A DNA stretch of 64,000 nucleotides from Fidelibacterota bacterium (GCA_947475295.1 CANJLF010000004.1:107889-171888); one strand, 5' to 3'. Shown: positions 9,416 to 18,902, counted from the stretch's first letter. Made by a program: numbers and translations. The notes: generated from the letters alone by a model not told the origin.

Positions 9416-9873
9416 TATACCAACCCCTTGGTGTTATTAAGGATGTGACCGACGACCAAGTTCCACCACACGGCAACCATGATAACGGTCGTCACGAAGC
9501 GGCGGATTCCGGTGTCCTCAGTCAAAGGAACTGTGCGCCAGTAATGCCAGTACACCGGCAGCAGGGCGAGCGCGACGACGGCCACATGCTCTTTGATCTG
9601 GAACAGGCCGACTTGGCCCGATAGACCGGCGGCGAAAAGTGAGCTTTTCACGTCAAGCACATAGGGCGGATAAATATAGCAACCTAAAGCAAAGGTCACG
9701 AGATACAGGACGACCACGGCATTGGCGTAGCCGGGCCCATTTACGGCGCGAAAGCGGTCGATAAAGGCCCGCGCCGGCGCGGGCTTGCGCCAGACCGACA
9801 GCCCTTGGTGCGTCACCGCACCCAAAAGTAGCATCGCGAATATCGCGTGCAGAACATCCCAGAACGCAATCAT
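9415..9873 (-). CDS. Histidine-bearing inner-membrane protein, copy A of tandem pair (large subunit)
   Basis: 152 residues. ATG 9873 is preceded by AGGGGGA and gives the same length as its paralogue at 10345-10806. Four hydrophobic segments are visible. Both copies conserve a His in the first helix, THQ at its end, a KEH motif before helix 3, and a C-terminal WWN-x-x-VGH-x-LNN-x-x-GL block. Paired histidines in a four-helix membrane protein would suit b-type haem or metal binding; that is inference. I cannot assign a named family. Confidence 0.7.
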   Translation of the reverse strand: MIAFWDVLHAIFAMLLLGAVTHQGLSVWRKPAPARAFIDRFRAVNGPGYANAVVVLYLVTFALGCYIYPPYVLDVKSSLFAAGLSGQVGLFQIKEHVAVVALALLPVYWHYWRTVPLTEDTGIRRFVTTVIMVAVWWNLVVGHILNNTKGLV

Positions 9874-9988
9874 GTATCCCCCTTCGAAGCAGCCCAATTC
9901 GGCAGGCTAGATTAGCAAGCTAAGCCGCCGCCACAAATGCTACAAATTATCATTGGATTAACAAAGCTGAGAGCTTTGGACAGCGGCT

Positions 9989-10345
9989 TTAATGCAACAG
10001 CCAGCGGGTCTCATAAATAAAGGTAAAAAGTGTGGCGAAGGCCGGCACCAGCCAAGACCAGCCGGCCCACAGATGCGCCGTCCAGCGCGACGGCACGACG
10101 GCCGCCGCCACCGCAGCCGCGAAGGTGGAGACAATAATCCAGCCGTAATAGATCATGGCCGGACCGAAAGTGGTCGGCTGGATATTGAGGTGCAGCTCGC
10201 CCACCAGCGGGTAAAAGCGGAACAGCGCCAACTCATTATAATAGAGGACGACGTAGACCACCGGAAAAACCAGCGAGAATACGGTCAGCGCCGAAAACAG
10301 CCGCTCGGAGGGGGAACGCGACAGTGTGCTTTGCGGATCAGCCAT
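9989..10345 (-). CDS. Small inner-membrane protein, copy B of tandem pair (small subunit)
   Basis: 118 residues, paralogue of the 9089-9415 product with the same landmarks (FSLVF, FRFYPLVGE, GPAMIYYGW, VVP, YETRW) and about three membrane segments. I chose ATG 10345 because it overlaps the stop of the upstream gene as TGATG, the same coupling as in copy A (TAATG). The next gene downstream starts about 115 bp later. Confidence 0.7.
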   Translation of the reverse strand: MADPQSTLSRSPSERLFSALTVFSLVFPVVYVVLYYNELALFRFYPLVGELHLNIQPTTFGPAMIYYGWIIVSTFAAAVAAAVVPSRWTAHLWAGWSWLVPAFATLFTFIYETRWLLH

Positions 10346-10806
10346 CACGGCAACCCATGAATATTATTGAGCACGTGGCCCACCAGGAAATTCCACCAGA
10401 TATAAAAAGCCAACAGCAGCGTGACGTACTTGCGCTCCGTCGAATGGTTGGTCAGCGCCGGCGCCTTCCAAAACAGCCAATAGGCCGGCAGCAAGCCGAG
10501 CCCTAAAGCCGCCAGATGCTCTTTGGTTTCGAAAGACCCAGCCGCGATATACAAGTCGGCATTTTCCAGATAGGGGCGCACTTCAAGGCGGTAGGAGGCA
10601 TAGATGATGGCCCCCAGCAAAAAATCGATCGCGTAAAGGATCGCCACAGCGTCGGCGTAGGAACCGGCCCGCACATTCCTGAGACGGCCGAAAAAGGTGT
10701 TGGGCGTCGCCGGGGCGGTGCGCCATAGCGCCAGAACCTGATGCGTGATGGCGCCGATCAAAGCCACCGCCACCAGTCCGTGCGTTATCAGGAGAACCGT
10801 GCTCAT
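10345..10806 (-). CDS. Histidine-bearing inner-membrane protein, copy B of tandem pair (large subunit)
   Basis: 153 residues, paralogue of the 9415-9873 product. The shared features are TH in helix 1, AITHQVLALWR, TKEHLA, and the end block WWNFLVGHVLNN. It starts only 9 bp after the sensor kinase gene, so it is almost certainly in the same transcript as the two-component system. This places the membrane pair under, or as an accessory to, that signalling system. Function unknown. Confidence 0.72.
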   Translation of the reverse strand: MSTVLLITHGLVAVALIGAITHQVLALWRTAPATPNTFFGRLRNVRAGSYADAVAILYAIDFLLGAIIYASYRLEVRPYLENADLYIAAGSFETKEHLAALGLGLLPAYWLFWKAPALTNHSTERKYVTLLLAFYIWWNFLVGHVLNNIHGLP

Positions 10807-10815
10807 GGCGCGGTC

Positions 10816-12186
10816 CTAACCCTGACTTACGGTCTGCAAGGTCAGGCGCGCGCGCAAGCCCGGATGGTTATTGGCCAAAGTCAGACTTCCCCCATGCAGC
10901 GCGGCGATGGCCGAAACCAGGCTCAAGCCCAGACCGGCGCCGCCGGTTCCGCGCGCCGGATCTCCGCGATAGAACCGCGTGGTCACTTTAGACTTCTCGG
11001 CGTCGGGAATGCCAGGGCCGTTGTCGTCCACCAGGATCGCGGCCCCCCCGTCGACACCGGTGCTCAAGGCCACCCCAATACGCCCGCCGCGCGGCGTATA
11101 CTTGATGGCGTTGTCGATGAGATTGCCGACGGCCTGGGCGATGAGCGACGGATCACCGGTGACGTCAAGCCGCGGCGGAATATCGGCGGTAAGGTCGAGG
11201 CCCTTCTGTTCGGCCACATGCTGATAGAATTCCACGGTCTCCGAGACGACGCTGGGCAATTCCACGCTCCTGAAGCCCGACTGGCGCGCGCCGGTTTCAA
11301 TCTGCGCAAGGCGCATAAGCGCGTTGAAAGTACGGATCAGCTTATCGATGTCGGCGATACCGGACTCAATTTCCTTCTTGGCGACTTCGTCCGAGGACGG
11401 CCACTTCGCCAAGAGGCCCTCGAAGCGCGCACGCGCTTCGGCCAAGGGCGTGCGCAAATCGTGGGCGATGGAGTTTGAGACATTTGTGATGCCGCCGACC
11501 AGATGCTCGGTGTGATCCAGCATGCGGTTGATGGTGGCGGACAAAAGGTCGAGTTCGGTGTTGTCGCCGCGCTCGGGAACGCGCTCTTTCAGATTACCGT
11601 GCATGATGGCGCGGGCGGCGTCGCTGATGGCGTCGATCTGACCCAGGAGCGAACGGCGGATAAAGAAGCCCAGCAGCAGCACCGTCACGAGCAAGGGGAT
11701 CGAGACGCCGAGGAAGGCCGCGACGAAGGCTTTACGTCCGGCCAGGAAGTCGGTGAGATCGTAGCCATACAGGAAATGCGAGCCGTCGGACATAATGCGG
11801 TGAAGAACCCGGGCCTCGCTGGGCCCCGGTTCGCGCATGATGTTGATGGTATACCACCCAGGAACGTCGCCGATTGCCTCGGGCCACTCATTCAAGTTGC
11901 CCGCCAAGGGCTTGAAATATTCGTCGGTCAGCAGCGCGACTTGGTTCTGGATGGACTTGTGGTCGAACCGGCTGCCCACTTCGTGAACGGTGTTTTCAAG
12001 GCCGCCGTCGCGCACCGCGACGAAGATCGTGTAGGACTCGCTTTCGATCAGCTGTGTCAACTGGGCGTCGACCTGCCCGGCCGTGATGCTCCAGATCCAG
12101 GCCGCAAGGCCGACCAGCATCAACAACGCCGCACCCGCGTAAACGAAGGCCTGTCGGAACGTACCGGGTGGCAGAAATCTAATCAT
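10816..12186 (-). CDS. Two-component sensor histidine kinase
   Basis: 456-residue membrane kinase. The order is TM1 (about 13-35), a periplasmic sensor region of about 115 residues, TM2 (about 153-176), a HAMP domain, a dimerisation/phosphoacceptor helix with SIAHDLRTPLA (H242 is the phosphorylated residue), and a catalytic ATPase domain with N box (NLIDNAIKYTPRGG), DDNGPGIP and GGAGLGLSLV. It overlaps the 3' end of the response regulator gene by 8 bp and is followed after 9 bp by the membrane pair. The inducing signal is unknown; iron or siderophore status is plausible from the neighbours. Confidence 0.92.
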   Translation of the reverse strand: MIRFLPPGTFRQAFVYAGAALLMLVGLAAWIWSITAGQVDAQLTQLIESESYTIFVAVRDGGLENTVHEVGSRFDHKSIQNQVALLTDEYFKPLAGNLNEWPEAIGDVPGWYTINIMREPGPSEARVLHRIMSDGSHFLYGYDLTDFLAGRKAFVAAFLGVSIPLLVTVLLLGFFIRRSLLGQIDAISDAARAIMHGNLKERVPERGDNTELDLLSATINRMLDHTEHLVGGITNVSNSIAHDLRTPLAEARARFEGLLAKWPSSDEVAKKEIESGIADIDKLIRTFNALMRLAQIETGARQSGFRSVELPSVVSETVEFYQHVAEQKGLDLTADIPPRLDVTGDPSLIAQAVGNLIDNAIKYTPRGGRIGVALSTGVDGGAAILVDDNGPGIPDAEKSKVTTRFYRGDPARGTGGAGLGLSLVSAIAALHGGSLTLANNHPGLRARLTLQTVSQG

Positions 12187-12862
12187 CTGCGGTCAACATA
12201 TATCCAACGGTGCGTATGGTGCGCAGCAAGGGCTTGTCGAAGCCGGCGTCGATCTTATTGCGAAGCTTGCTGACTTGCACGTCAATGACATTGGTCTCGG
12301 GGTCGAAATCGTATTCCCAGACGTTCTCGAGCAACATCGTGCGGGTTACAATCTGGCCGGCATGGCGCATGAGGTATTCCAGCAAGCGGAATTCGCGCGG
12401 ACGCAGCGTGATGAGCTTTCCCGCGCGGGTGACTTTGTGCGTGCGAAAATCGATGCGCAGATCATGCATCGATAACTCGGATACCGCCGCCTGCGGACTT
12501 GAGCCGCGCCGCGCCAAAACCTCGATGCGCGCCATGAGTTCACCAAAGGCAAAAGGCTTGGTGAGGTAGTCGTCGCCGCCCGCCTTAAGCCCGCGGATAC
12601 GCTCGTCAACATCGCCCAAAGCCGAGAGAATCAAGATCGGAGAACTATTGCCGGTGGAGCGCAACTGTTGAATCACCGCAAGGCCTTCCAGATCGCCCGG
12701 CAGCATACGGTCGATGATGATGACGTCGTGCCCGCCTTGCGTCGCCAGGGCCAAGCCATCGCGGCCATTGGTGGCCGCCTCAAGCGTGTGGCCTTCCGCC
12801 GCGAGACGATCGCGGACGAAAGCGCTCAAACGCTCGTTGTCTTCCACCAGCAGGATTTTCAT
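12179..12862 (-). CDS. OmpR/PhoB-family response regulator
   Basis: 227 residues. The receiver domain has the acidic pair ED at 7-8, phosphoacceptor D51 in IIIDRMLPGD, and the conserved Lys in DDYLTKPFAFGE. A winged-helix DNA-binding domain follows (about 130-225) with LRPREFRLLEYLMRHAG and NVIDVQVSKLRNKID. It is the first gene of the minus-strand locus and is transcribed with the kinase. Likely targets are the downstream membrane, receptor and hydroxylase genes, though no binding site was identified. Confidence 0.93.
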   Translation of the reverse strand: MKILLVEDNERLSAFVRDRLAAEGHTLEAATNGRDGLALATQGGHDVIIIDRMLPGDLEGLAVIQQLRSTGNSSPILILSALGDVDERIRGLKAGGDDYLTKPFAFGELMARIEVLARRGSSPQAAVSELSMHDLRIDFRTHKVTRAGKLITLRPREFRLLEYLMRHAGQIVTRTMLLENVWEYDFDPETNVIDVQVSKLRNKIDAGFDKPLLRTIRTVGYMLTADD

Positions 12863-13188
12863 CGATGACCTGTATCCGGGTCCCGGGCGATGCTAGCGGA
12901 TGCTGCGAGCGCCGTCTTGTCGGGGAAGGCGGCGAAGGGGCTAGGTAATGCAATGATAATGAAGACGATTTCAAATATCCTCGCCGTCCCCGGGGCGGAA
13001 ATAAGTCACCTATCTACTAATTATGGGTGCATAATTACATTATACATCTATAAGATGCATTTCCGCCGGGTTGAGGCCTATCCGGGACATCTTGCGGGCT
13101 GCGGGCGAAGTCGCTATACACCCGCCTTCCCGCGCGGAACCCCGGATTATTCGGGCGCCAACCCGCCCGCGTATTTATGAGGCGTGCC
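12863..13188. other. Divergent intergenic region between response regulator and rpmE
   Basis: 326 bp separating divergent genes, so it should hold both promoters. The centre (about 12955-13060) is AT-rich with several near-TATAAT hexamers (TATACATCTATAAGATG). I see no convincing operator repeat, RNA structure or small gene. Confidence 0.5.
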
Positions 13189-13416
13189 ATGAAGAAAGAA
13201 GGTCACCCGGATTACCACGAGATCACTGTGGTGATGACCGATGGAACCGAGTTCAAGACCCGTAGCACCTATGGCAAGGCGGGCGATACCATGCGTCTTG
13301 AAATCGACCCCAAGACCCACCCGGCTTGGACCGGCGTTCATCGCCTGAACGATGCCGGCGGCCAGCTCGCTAAATTCAACAAGCGCTTCAAGGGCTTCGG
13401 TTCGTCGAAGGCCTAA
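13189..13416 (+). CDS. rpmE: 50S ribosomal protein L31
   Basis: 75-residue large-subunit protein. I chose ATG 13189 ([14 protein letters not shown]), the usual L31 N-terminus, with GAGG seven bases upstream, rather than the in-frame ATG 12 bp earlier. The sequence lacks the CxxC zinc-binding cysteines, so this is the C-minus form and does not depend on zinc. An intrinsic terminator follows, so it is monocistronic. Confidence 0.93.
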   Translation: MKKEGHPDYHEITVVMTDGTEFKTRSTYGKAGDTMRLEIDPKTHPAWTGVHRLNDAGGQLAKFNKRFKGFGSSKA

Positions 13417-13453
13417 AACGCCTCACCTCGCGCCTGAGACACAATATCTAGTA

Positions 13454-13479
13454 GCCGCGTCGGACACGACGCGGCTTTT
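13454..13479 (+). terminator. Intrinsic terminator of rpmE
   Basis: A perfect 8-bp stem (GCCGCGTC / GACGCGGC) with a six-base loop, followed by TTTTGTGTT. Confidence 0.85.
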
Positions 13480-13641
13480 GTGTTATTAGTTGATGCTCAT
13501 ATTGGCGGACTTTAGCAACACCTTGCCCTTCTAGCCGTTAATGCGGCGAGCACTGACGCCGTCGGCGCGACCTCCCAAAAATGTCCCCTTTAGAATAAAG
13601 GGTACATAGGGCGGATAACACATAAGGCTGAATGGGCCCTC

Positions 13642-15585
13642 ATGTTAGCCATCACGCAGTTTGAAGTTCACGTGCTTCAGAAGGGACGCTGGACGATTCA
13701 TGCACGCTATCCCGGCGAGGAGCGCAACCAAGCGATCCAAGATGCCCGGGCCACGGAAGCCGGAACCGGCTTCGCCACCAAGGTCATTCGCGAGACCTAC
13801 TTCCCTGAGGTCAACGAGAGCGAACGCATCACGGTTTACGCCAGCCCCAAGGCCAAGGAGCAAGATAAGCCGCTGCTGGCCAAGCAGCGCCGCAAACCGC
13901 TGGCCAGCGTGGCGCGCGCCGCGACCGGAGTCGTCACCCGCCGCAACCGCCAGACCGTCGCCCGCCAACCGTTGACGGCCTCGCAGATGTTTTTCCGCGT
14001 CATTGTCGCCGGCGGGTTCAGCCTCGCGGCGGCGACGTTAATGACCGGCGTTCTGGTCTTGACCCTGAATCTGTTCGCCAGCTCCGGCGTGGAATTAGCG
14101 CCCGATACGCGCACGATGCTACTGACCTATGCCTACATTTTGATGTTCCTATTTTTCTTCCTGTCGCTATTCCGTTCGCGGCTGCCGCTGCACCCGCTTC
14201 TGGCCGAACTGTGGCAGAAGGCCTCCAAGGCGGCCACACCCTCGGTCGTGGCGTTAAATGACGGAAAGCCACCGCGTGTCAGACCGAAGCACGAGCGCGC
14301 ACCTTCGCCGGAGACATTGCGCGAGTGGGAAGACCTGAAGGTCAAACGCGGCGATCTTGATCCGCTGAAACTCCAAGAGATGGCGGGCCCGCCGCCCGTG
14401 GCCGCGCCGGCGCCTGCCGAACCGCCGCCGATTGGGGACGTGCCGCCGCCACCCGAGGTCGCGAAAGCCGACGCTAAGAAAGCCGAAGCCGAGAAGGCCG
14501 CGGCTAAAAAGGCGGCCGATGCTAAGAAGAAAGACGATGACGCCAAGAAGGAAGACGCCAAACAGAAAGAGGACTTGGCGCCGGCCCCTGCTGCGCCCAC
14601 GGAAACCGCGCCCGATACCTTAAATCTGGAACGTATGGTCTTGCGCCGCTTCGCGGTCGACGTCGTCAAGCCGGCCATCATGAGTTCCATGCCCGACGAT
14701 CCGGTGGCCCGTCGTGGAGCCGCTGTGGTTTTGGCCGGCGGCGCTGCCGGCGTTGCCGCGACCGCGCAGTTGACCCCTGCTGGCGAGATGGAGCTGCTGA
14801 CCGATGTCCTACATCATATCGGCATGACTCAGGGCGCCATCGATTCATTCATGAGTCAGCACGACCAGCAAACCACCGCGCCCGCCAATGCCGGATTGCT
14901 CGGCGCCGGACGCAGCGCGCTGGCTGCCTATCTGGAAGGCGGCGTCAATATCTCCGCCGTGCTGGCCCGCGTTCTGACCAGCTGGCGGACACCCATGGGG
15001 CAAAACAATCTGCCAGACCAAGCGTTCGGTGGCGGCGACATCAATGCGGTACCTTTGCTCGATGTCTATATGATGACCGAATTGCGCGAAGACGCACGCT
15101 TCGAGAAAAACGAAACCGCCGTGGAGGCCCTGCACGATCAGGCCATGGGCATGCATAACGGCGTCGTGCGCGCGGCCATTACCGCGCACGGCGGTCACGA
15201 GGTGAAACACACCGGCAAAGGCATTTTCGCGCGCTTCGCGTCGGCGCGCGAGGCCGTCGACGCGGCGGTGGACATGCAGCGCGCGTTCACCGAAATCGGC
15301 TCCAAGCTCGCCATCGGCCTCGTCGGTAATAACACCGCCGGGAATGACCCGATCCTGTCGGCTAACCTGGTGCACCAGGCGCAGGCGGTCGTCGCACGCA
15401 CCGGCGCCGGCGAGATTCTCTGCGAAGCCCAGGTTCAAGCGGCCGTGCGGCGTCAACGCGGCATCACTGAGACCGGCGACCTCGATCATGTCTCGGAGGA
15501 GTTGGACTTGGTGCGTCTGGGGACGGCAGCGCCCGACTTTGAAGCCCCTAAACACAATGCCGGCGCCGGTTCCGTCAGCCTTTAA
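13642..15585 (+). CDS. Membrane protein with degenerate class III cyclase domain (probable pseudo-cyclase)
   Basis: 647 residues. An N-terminal module of about 65 residues (FEVHVLQKGRW, AIQDARATEAGTGF, VIRETYF) is shared with the next gene. Two transmembrane helices follow (about 115-140 and 155-175), then a Pro/Ala/Lys linker, a conserved middle domain and a C-terminal class III nucleotidyl cyclase fold (about 470-630). The region matching the first metal site keeps an Asp (codon 15061), but the second metal-binding Asp is replaced by Lys in HTGKG (codon 15217; HTGDG in the neighbour). Class III enzymes need both, so this one is probably inactive and may regulate its neighbour. The Shine-Dalgarno is weak. 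Confidence 0.78.
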   Translation: MLAITQFEVHVLQKGRWTIHARYPGEERNQAIQDARATEAGTGFATKVIRETYFPEVNESERITVYASPKAKEQDKPLLAKQRRKPLASVARAATGVVTRRNRQTVARQPLTASQMFFRVIVAGGFSLAAATLMTGVLVLTLNLFASSGVELAPDTRTMLLTYAYILMFLFFFLSLFRSRLPLHPLLAELWQKASKAATPSVVALNDGKPPRVRPKHERAPSPETLREWEDLKVKRGDLDPLKLQEMAGPPPVAAPAPAEPPPIGDVPPPPEVAKADAKKAEAEKAAAKKAADAKKKDDDAKKEDAKQKEDLAPAPAAPTETAPDTLNLERMVLRRFAVDVVKPAIMSSMPDDPVARRGAAVVLAGGAAGVAATAQLTPAGEMELLTDVLHHIGMTQGAIDSFMSQHDQQTTAPANAGLLGAGRSALAAYLEGGVNISAVLARVLTSWRTPMGQNNLPDQAFGGGDINAVPLLDVYMMTELREDARFEKNETAVEALHDQAMGMHNGVVRAAITAHGGHEVKHTGKGIFARFASAREAVDAAVDMQRAFTEIGSKLAIGLVGNNTAGNDPILSANLVHQAQAVVARTGAGEILCEAQVQAAVRRQRGITETGDLDHVSEELDLVRLGTAAPDFEAPKHNAGAGSVSL

Positions 15586-15910
15586 AGGCGGACCCGGCGC
15601 GATACTCTCAGAACCGCAGTTACACTTTTCACGGGAGTAATTTGATCATGCGCCAAAAATGCGCCTATCGATTGAAACTGTCATGCCTTGTGTGTCATTT
15701 TGCGCCCGATTGGGCTTCCTGGCCGCGGTTGAGGCCGCCACATTTAAGGTATCTTTAGGGAATCCCTAGCATTTTCTAATGTGCGGACGCGTGCGTGGCA
15801 TGACGCACAGGGCTAGCCCGCCGTCGATTTATTTGCAACCGCCGGCGGCGAAAAGGGGAAGTGCGAGGATCGGGATACGCCGCGTGAGGCGACCCGGCGC
15901 GCTATGACGC
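15586..15910 (+). other. Intergenic region between the two cyclase-like genes
   Basis: 325 bp with no credible gene. A small AT-rich patch around 15745-15785 could be a promoter. I see no terminator with a U tract, so partial read-through from the first gene is possible. Confidence 0.4.
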
Positions 15911-17845
15911 ATGGCTCGGGAAAGTTACGAAGTCTATTATCAGCAGAACGGACGCTGGCAGCTTCATGCCAGCTACGAAGCTAATCAGCGCGAACAAGCG
16001 ATCGAGGACGCCAAGGGTATCGAGGCCAAGGAAGGCTTCCCCTCGCGCGTCGTGCGCGAGACATTCTCGGACGACACCAATACCTCGGAAGAAGTTGTCA
16101 CCTGGCAAAGCGCCAAAGCCAAAAATATCAACGACGCCGATTCCATGTTCGGCGAGAAGAAGGCCAAAGCGCCGAAGAAAAAGCGCCAGCCTCCGCCGCC
16201 GCAACCGGCGCGCCCAGCGCCTGATCAACCGCGCCCTTAGCAACCCAAAACCAAACCGTCGCCGCCCAAGCCGACGGGACAAAAACAGCGCAAGCCCAAG
16301 AGCAAGAAAAAGCGCAGCGGTTTTGTCCGCTTCCTACTAGCCATCGTCATCAGCCTTGCGCTGGCCATCGTTTCGATGGTCACCGCGTCATTGATTGTCG
16401 CGCAGGTGATGAGCATGGGCATGCTGCCGCCCGCGAACTATACGCAGCTCATCATTGGCGCCTCGGTGCTGGTATTCTTCCTGGCGCTATTCATCAACCT
16501 CCAGCGGCAGTTTAACATTCTGTCGATGCTGCGCGGCAGCGGCAAAGCGAAGCAGGCGCAAGCACCGGGACCTGGGCAGATGCTGGCCGCGGCCAAAAAG
16601 AAGGCTCCGGTCCAGGACATCGAATTCGACCAGGTTGAAATCGAAGATTTACGCGCCAAGGTCGAAGCCGACGATGCCGCCGCAGCGATGGACACCGAGG
16701 AAGCCGAAGCTCAGGGCGAACTCCAGGTGCTCGACGCTGACATGGGCTCGGAGGTTTACACCAGCGAGCCGGTTGCCGAAGAACCACCGGCTATGGAAGA
16801 AGCACCTCCGCCCCCGCCAACACCTCAGCCCGCCGCCAGGGCCGAGCCCAAGGCGGAGCCGCCGCCGCCCAGACCCGAAGAGAAAAAGCCCGCAGCACCT
16901 AAAACGCCGGAGAAATCGCCGGCGGAAATGGAAGCGCGCAGCGGCCTGACCAAATTCATCAGCGATGCCTTACGCACCGCCAAACCTGAGCCGACTAATG
17001 CCTTCTCCAAGTTCGGCATGAATCTGTATTTGGCGGGCGGCGCCTCGGTCATCGGCCAGTCGAAGAAGCTCGGCAAGGACGCGCAGCTTTCGGTATTGAA
17101 GGACGGCTTGGTCGCGGCCGGAAATACGCCCGAACGGGCCGAGAGTTTCTGCGTCGAGTTGCCGACCTACGGCAAGAATCCGCGCTATACGTTCATGGTG
17201 CAGGCCGGCGCTAAGGCCATGACCCTGCAGATGCGCGGCGACGCCAACGCCACCCAAGACATCGGCGCCCTGCTCTCTGAATGGAACCTGCCGGAGAAGC
17301 GCCCCACGGTGCCTTCGGTGTTCACCTTTGTGTTTACCGATATCGTCGGCTCGACCGCCATGACTCAGCGTCTCGGCAATGCCGGCGCGCAAAAGGCGGT
17401 GCGCGCTCACAATACCGCCGTGCGCGGCGCGTTGCAGGCCCACAAGGGCCGCGAAGTGAAGCACACCGGCGACGGCATTATGGCGGTGTTCCCCGACCCG
17501 GTGTCGGCGGTGCAAGCCACCATCCGCATGCAGCGCGAGGTCGCCGCCCACAACGGTGCAAACCCCAATATCGAAGTCATGATTCGTGTGGGCGTCAACG
17601 TCGGCGAAGCGGTGGAAGAGGACAACGACTTCTTCGGCGCGGCCGTGCAGATGACGGCGCGCATTTGCGACAAGGCCACCAAGGGCAATATCTGGGTATC
17701 GCAAGCCGTGAAAGACGCCTGCAAAGGCCAGAAGATCGGTTTTATCCCGCGCGGCGGTTTTGAGATGAAGGGCATTCAGGGCAAGAAGTCGCTTTATGAA
17801 ATCGGCTGGAGCGACACCCACAAGAACGAGCTGGCCGACCTTTAG
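15911..17845 (+). pseudogene. Class III adenylate/guanylate cyclase interrupted by an in-frame TAG
   Basis: One frame spans 15911-17845 (644 codons plus stop), broken only by TAG at 16238-16240. The part before it carries the N-terminal module shared with the previous gene (YEVYYQQNGRW, AIEDAKGIEAKEGF, VVRETF) and a Pro-rich linker. The part after continues without frame change through a Lys-rich stretch, two membrane helices, a linker and an intact cyclase domain with FTDIVGST (Asp codon 17339), HTGDGIMAVF (Asp codon 17471) and an AAVQMTARIC segment. The TAG lies in a Gln/Pro-rich context, so it probably replaced CAG. A truncated product could restart at ATG 16376 and keep the second helix and cyclase. 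Alternatives are read-through or a sequencing error. The stop overlaps the convergent copper chaperone gene by 4 bp. Confidence 0.8.
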
Positions 17846-18282
17846 GGTTTTCCGAGGCCCCTCACCTCGGCCTGCACGACAATCTCTCCCGCCCGCTCGA
17901 ACTTCAACGTCAAGGGAACGGTTTCACCCGCCTTCAGGGGCGCCTTGAGATTCATAACCATGATATGCAGGCCGCCGGGCGAGAGCTCCACCGTCTGGCC
18001 GGGCTTGATGCTCAACGCCGGGACTGCCGCCATGGTCATGACGCCGTTGGTCGTGGCGCTGTTGTGAACATGGGCCATGGCTGCAGCCGGTGTTGATACC
18101 GAGAGCAGTTTGTCATCGGCCGAGCCGCGGTTTTCGATTTTGAAATAAGCGGTGGTGGTGGGGACCTGCCCTAAGGATGCGCGCATCCAGACGTCGCTGA
18201 TAACCAAGGCCTTCGGCGCTTCGCCGGCGTACGTCAGGGCAGAAAGCAGCAGGCAGCATGCAGTGAGAATAGCTCTGATCAT
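17842..18282 (-). CDS. Periplasmic copper chaperone PCu(A)C
   Basis: 146 residues with a signal peptide (about 1-19) and a cupredoxin-like PCu(A)C domain. The copper motif is present: H...M spacing through AHVHNSATTNGVMTM, then GGLHIMVMNL. The family delivers Cu(I) to the CuA site of cytochrome oxidase or moves copper through the periplasm. The gene overlaps the SCO gene by 4 bp, so the two are translationally coupled and probably work together in oxidase copper loading. Confidence 0.93.
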   Translation of the reverse strand: MIRAILTACCLLLSALTYAGEAPKALVISDVWMRASLGQVPTTTAYFKIENRGSADDKLLSVSTPAAAMAHVHNSATTNGVMTMAAVPALSIKPGQTVELSPGGLHIMVMNLKAPLKAGETVPLTLKFERAGEIVVQAEVRGLGKP

Positions 18283-18902
18283 GGAGCGTGCGCTTTCGTT
18301 GGCCGCAACGACATGGCCTCGCGCAGGTCGGCAGTCATTTCATCGGCGCCGCGCTGCAAGGCAAAGGCCCGCAGCAATTTGCCGTTGGGATCGACAAGAT
18401 AAAACGCCGTGCTGTGATCCATGGCGTAGTCGTTTGCGTCCTCCAGGGGCCGCTTGGCGTAATAGACATTGAAAGTCTTAGCCGCGGCGGCGATCTGCGC
18501 CGGCGTGCCGGTCAAACCGACGATGCGCCGATCGAAATTGGCGAGATAGTCCTTCAAGGCCGCGGGCGTATCGCGCTCTGGATCGATGGTGATGAAGGCG
18601 ACTTGCAGTTTGGCGGCGTCCGGCCCCAAGCCCTCCATCAGATCGGCCGCATATGTCATCGACGTGGGACAAACATCAGGACACTGGGTAAAACCGAAAA
18701 ACACCAGCACCCAACGGCCGCGATAGGTCGCCTCGGTTACGGGCTGCCCGTTTTGATCGATCAAGGTATAGGCGGCGGCGGACGGATTGGCGACCGCCAC
18801 CGGCGGTTCACCCGCGCGTCGCAAGGCCACGCCGGCGGCAAGCGAAGCCGCGACGATGAAGGCCGCGGCACCAATTGTGGCCATTTGGCGTACGGGAATC
18901 AT
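18279..18902 (-). CDS. SCO1/SenC family copper/thioredoxin-fold protein
   Basis: 207 residues, N-terminal membrane anchor (about 8-28) and a thioredoxin-like periplasmic domain. The copper ligands are all present: C74 and C78 in FTQCPDVCP, and H163 in MDHSTAFY. SCO proteins take part in CuA assembly of cytochrome c oxidase and copper homeostasis. It lies between the receptor and PCu(A)C gene in the same orientation. No oxidase genes are in the window. Confidence 0.94.
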   Translation of the reverse strand: MIPVRQMATIGAAAFIVAASLAAGVALRRAGEPPVAVANPSAAAYTLIDQNGQPVTEATYRGRWVLVFFGFTQCPDVCPTSMTYAADLMEGLGPDAAKLQVAFITIDPERDTPAALKDYLANFDRRIVGLTGTPAQIAAAAKTFNVYYAKRPLEDANDYAMDHSTAFYLVDPNGKLLRAFALQRGADEMTADLREAMSLRPTKAHAP

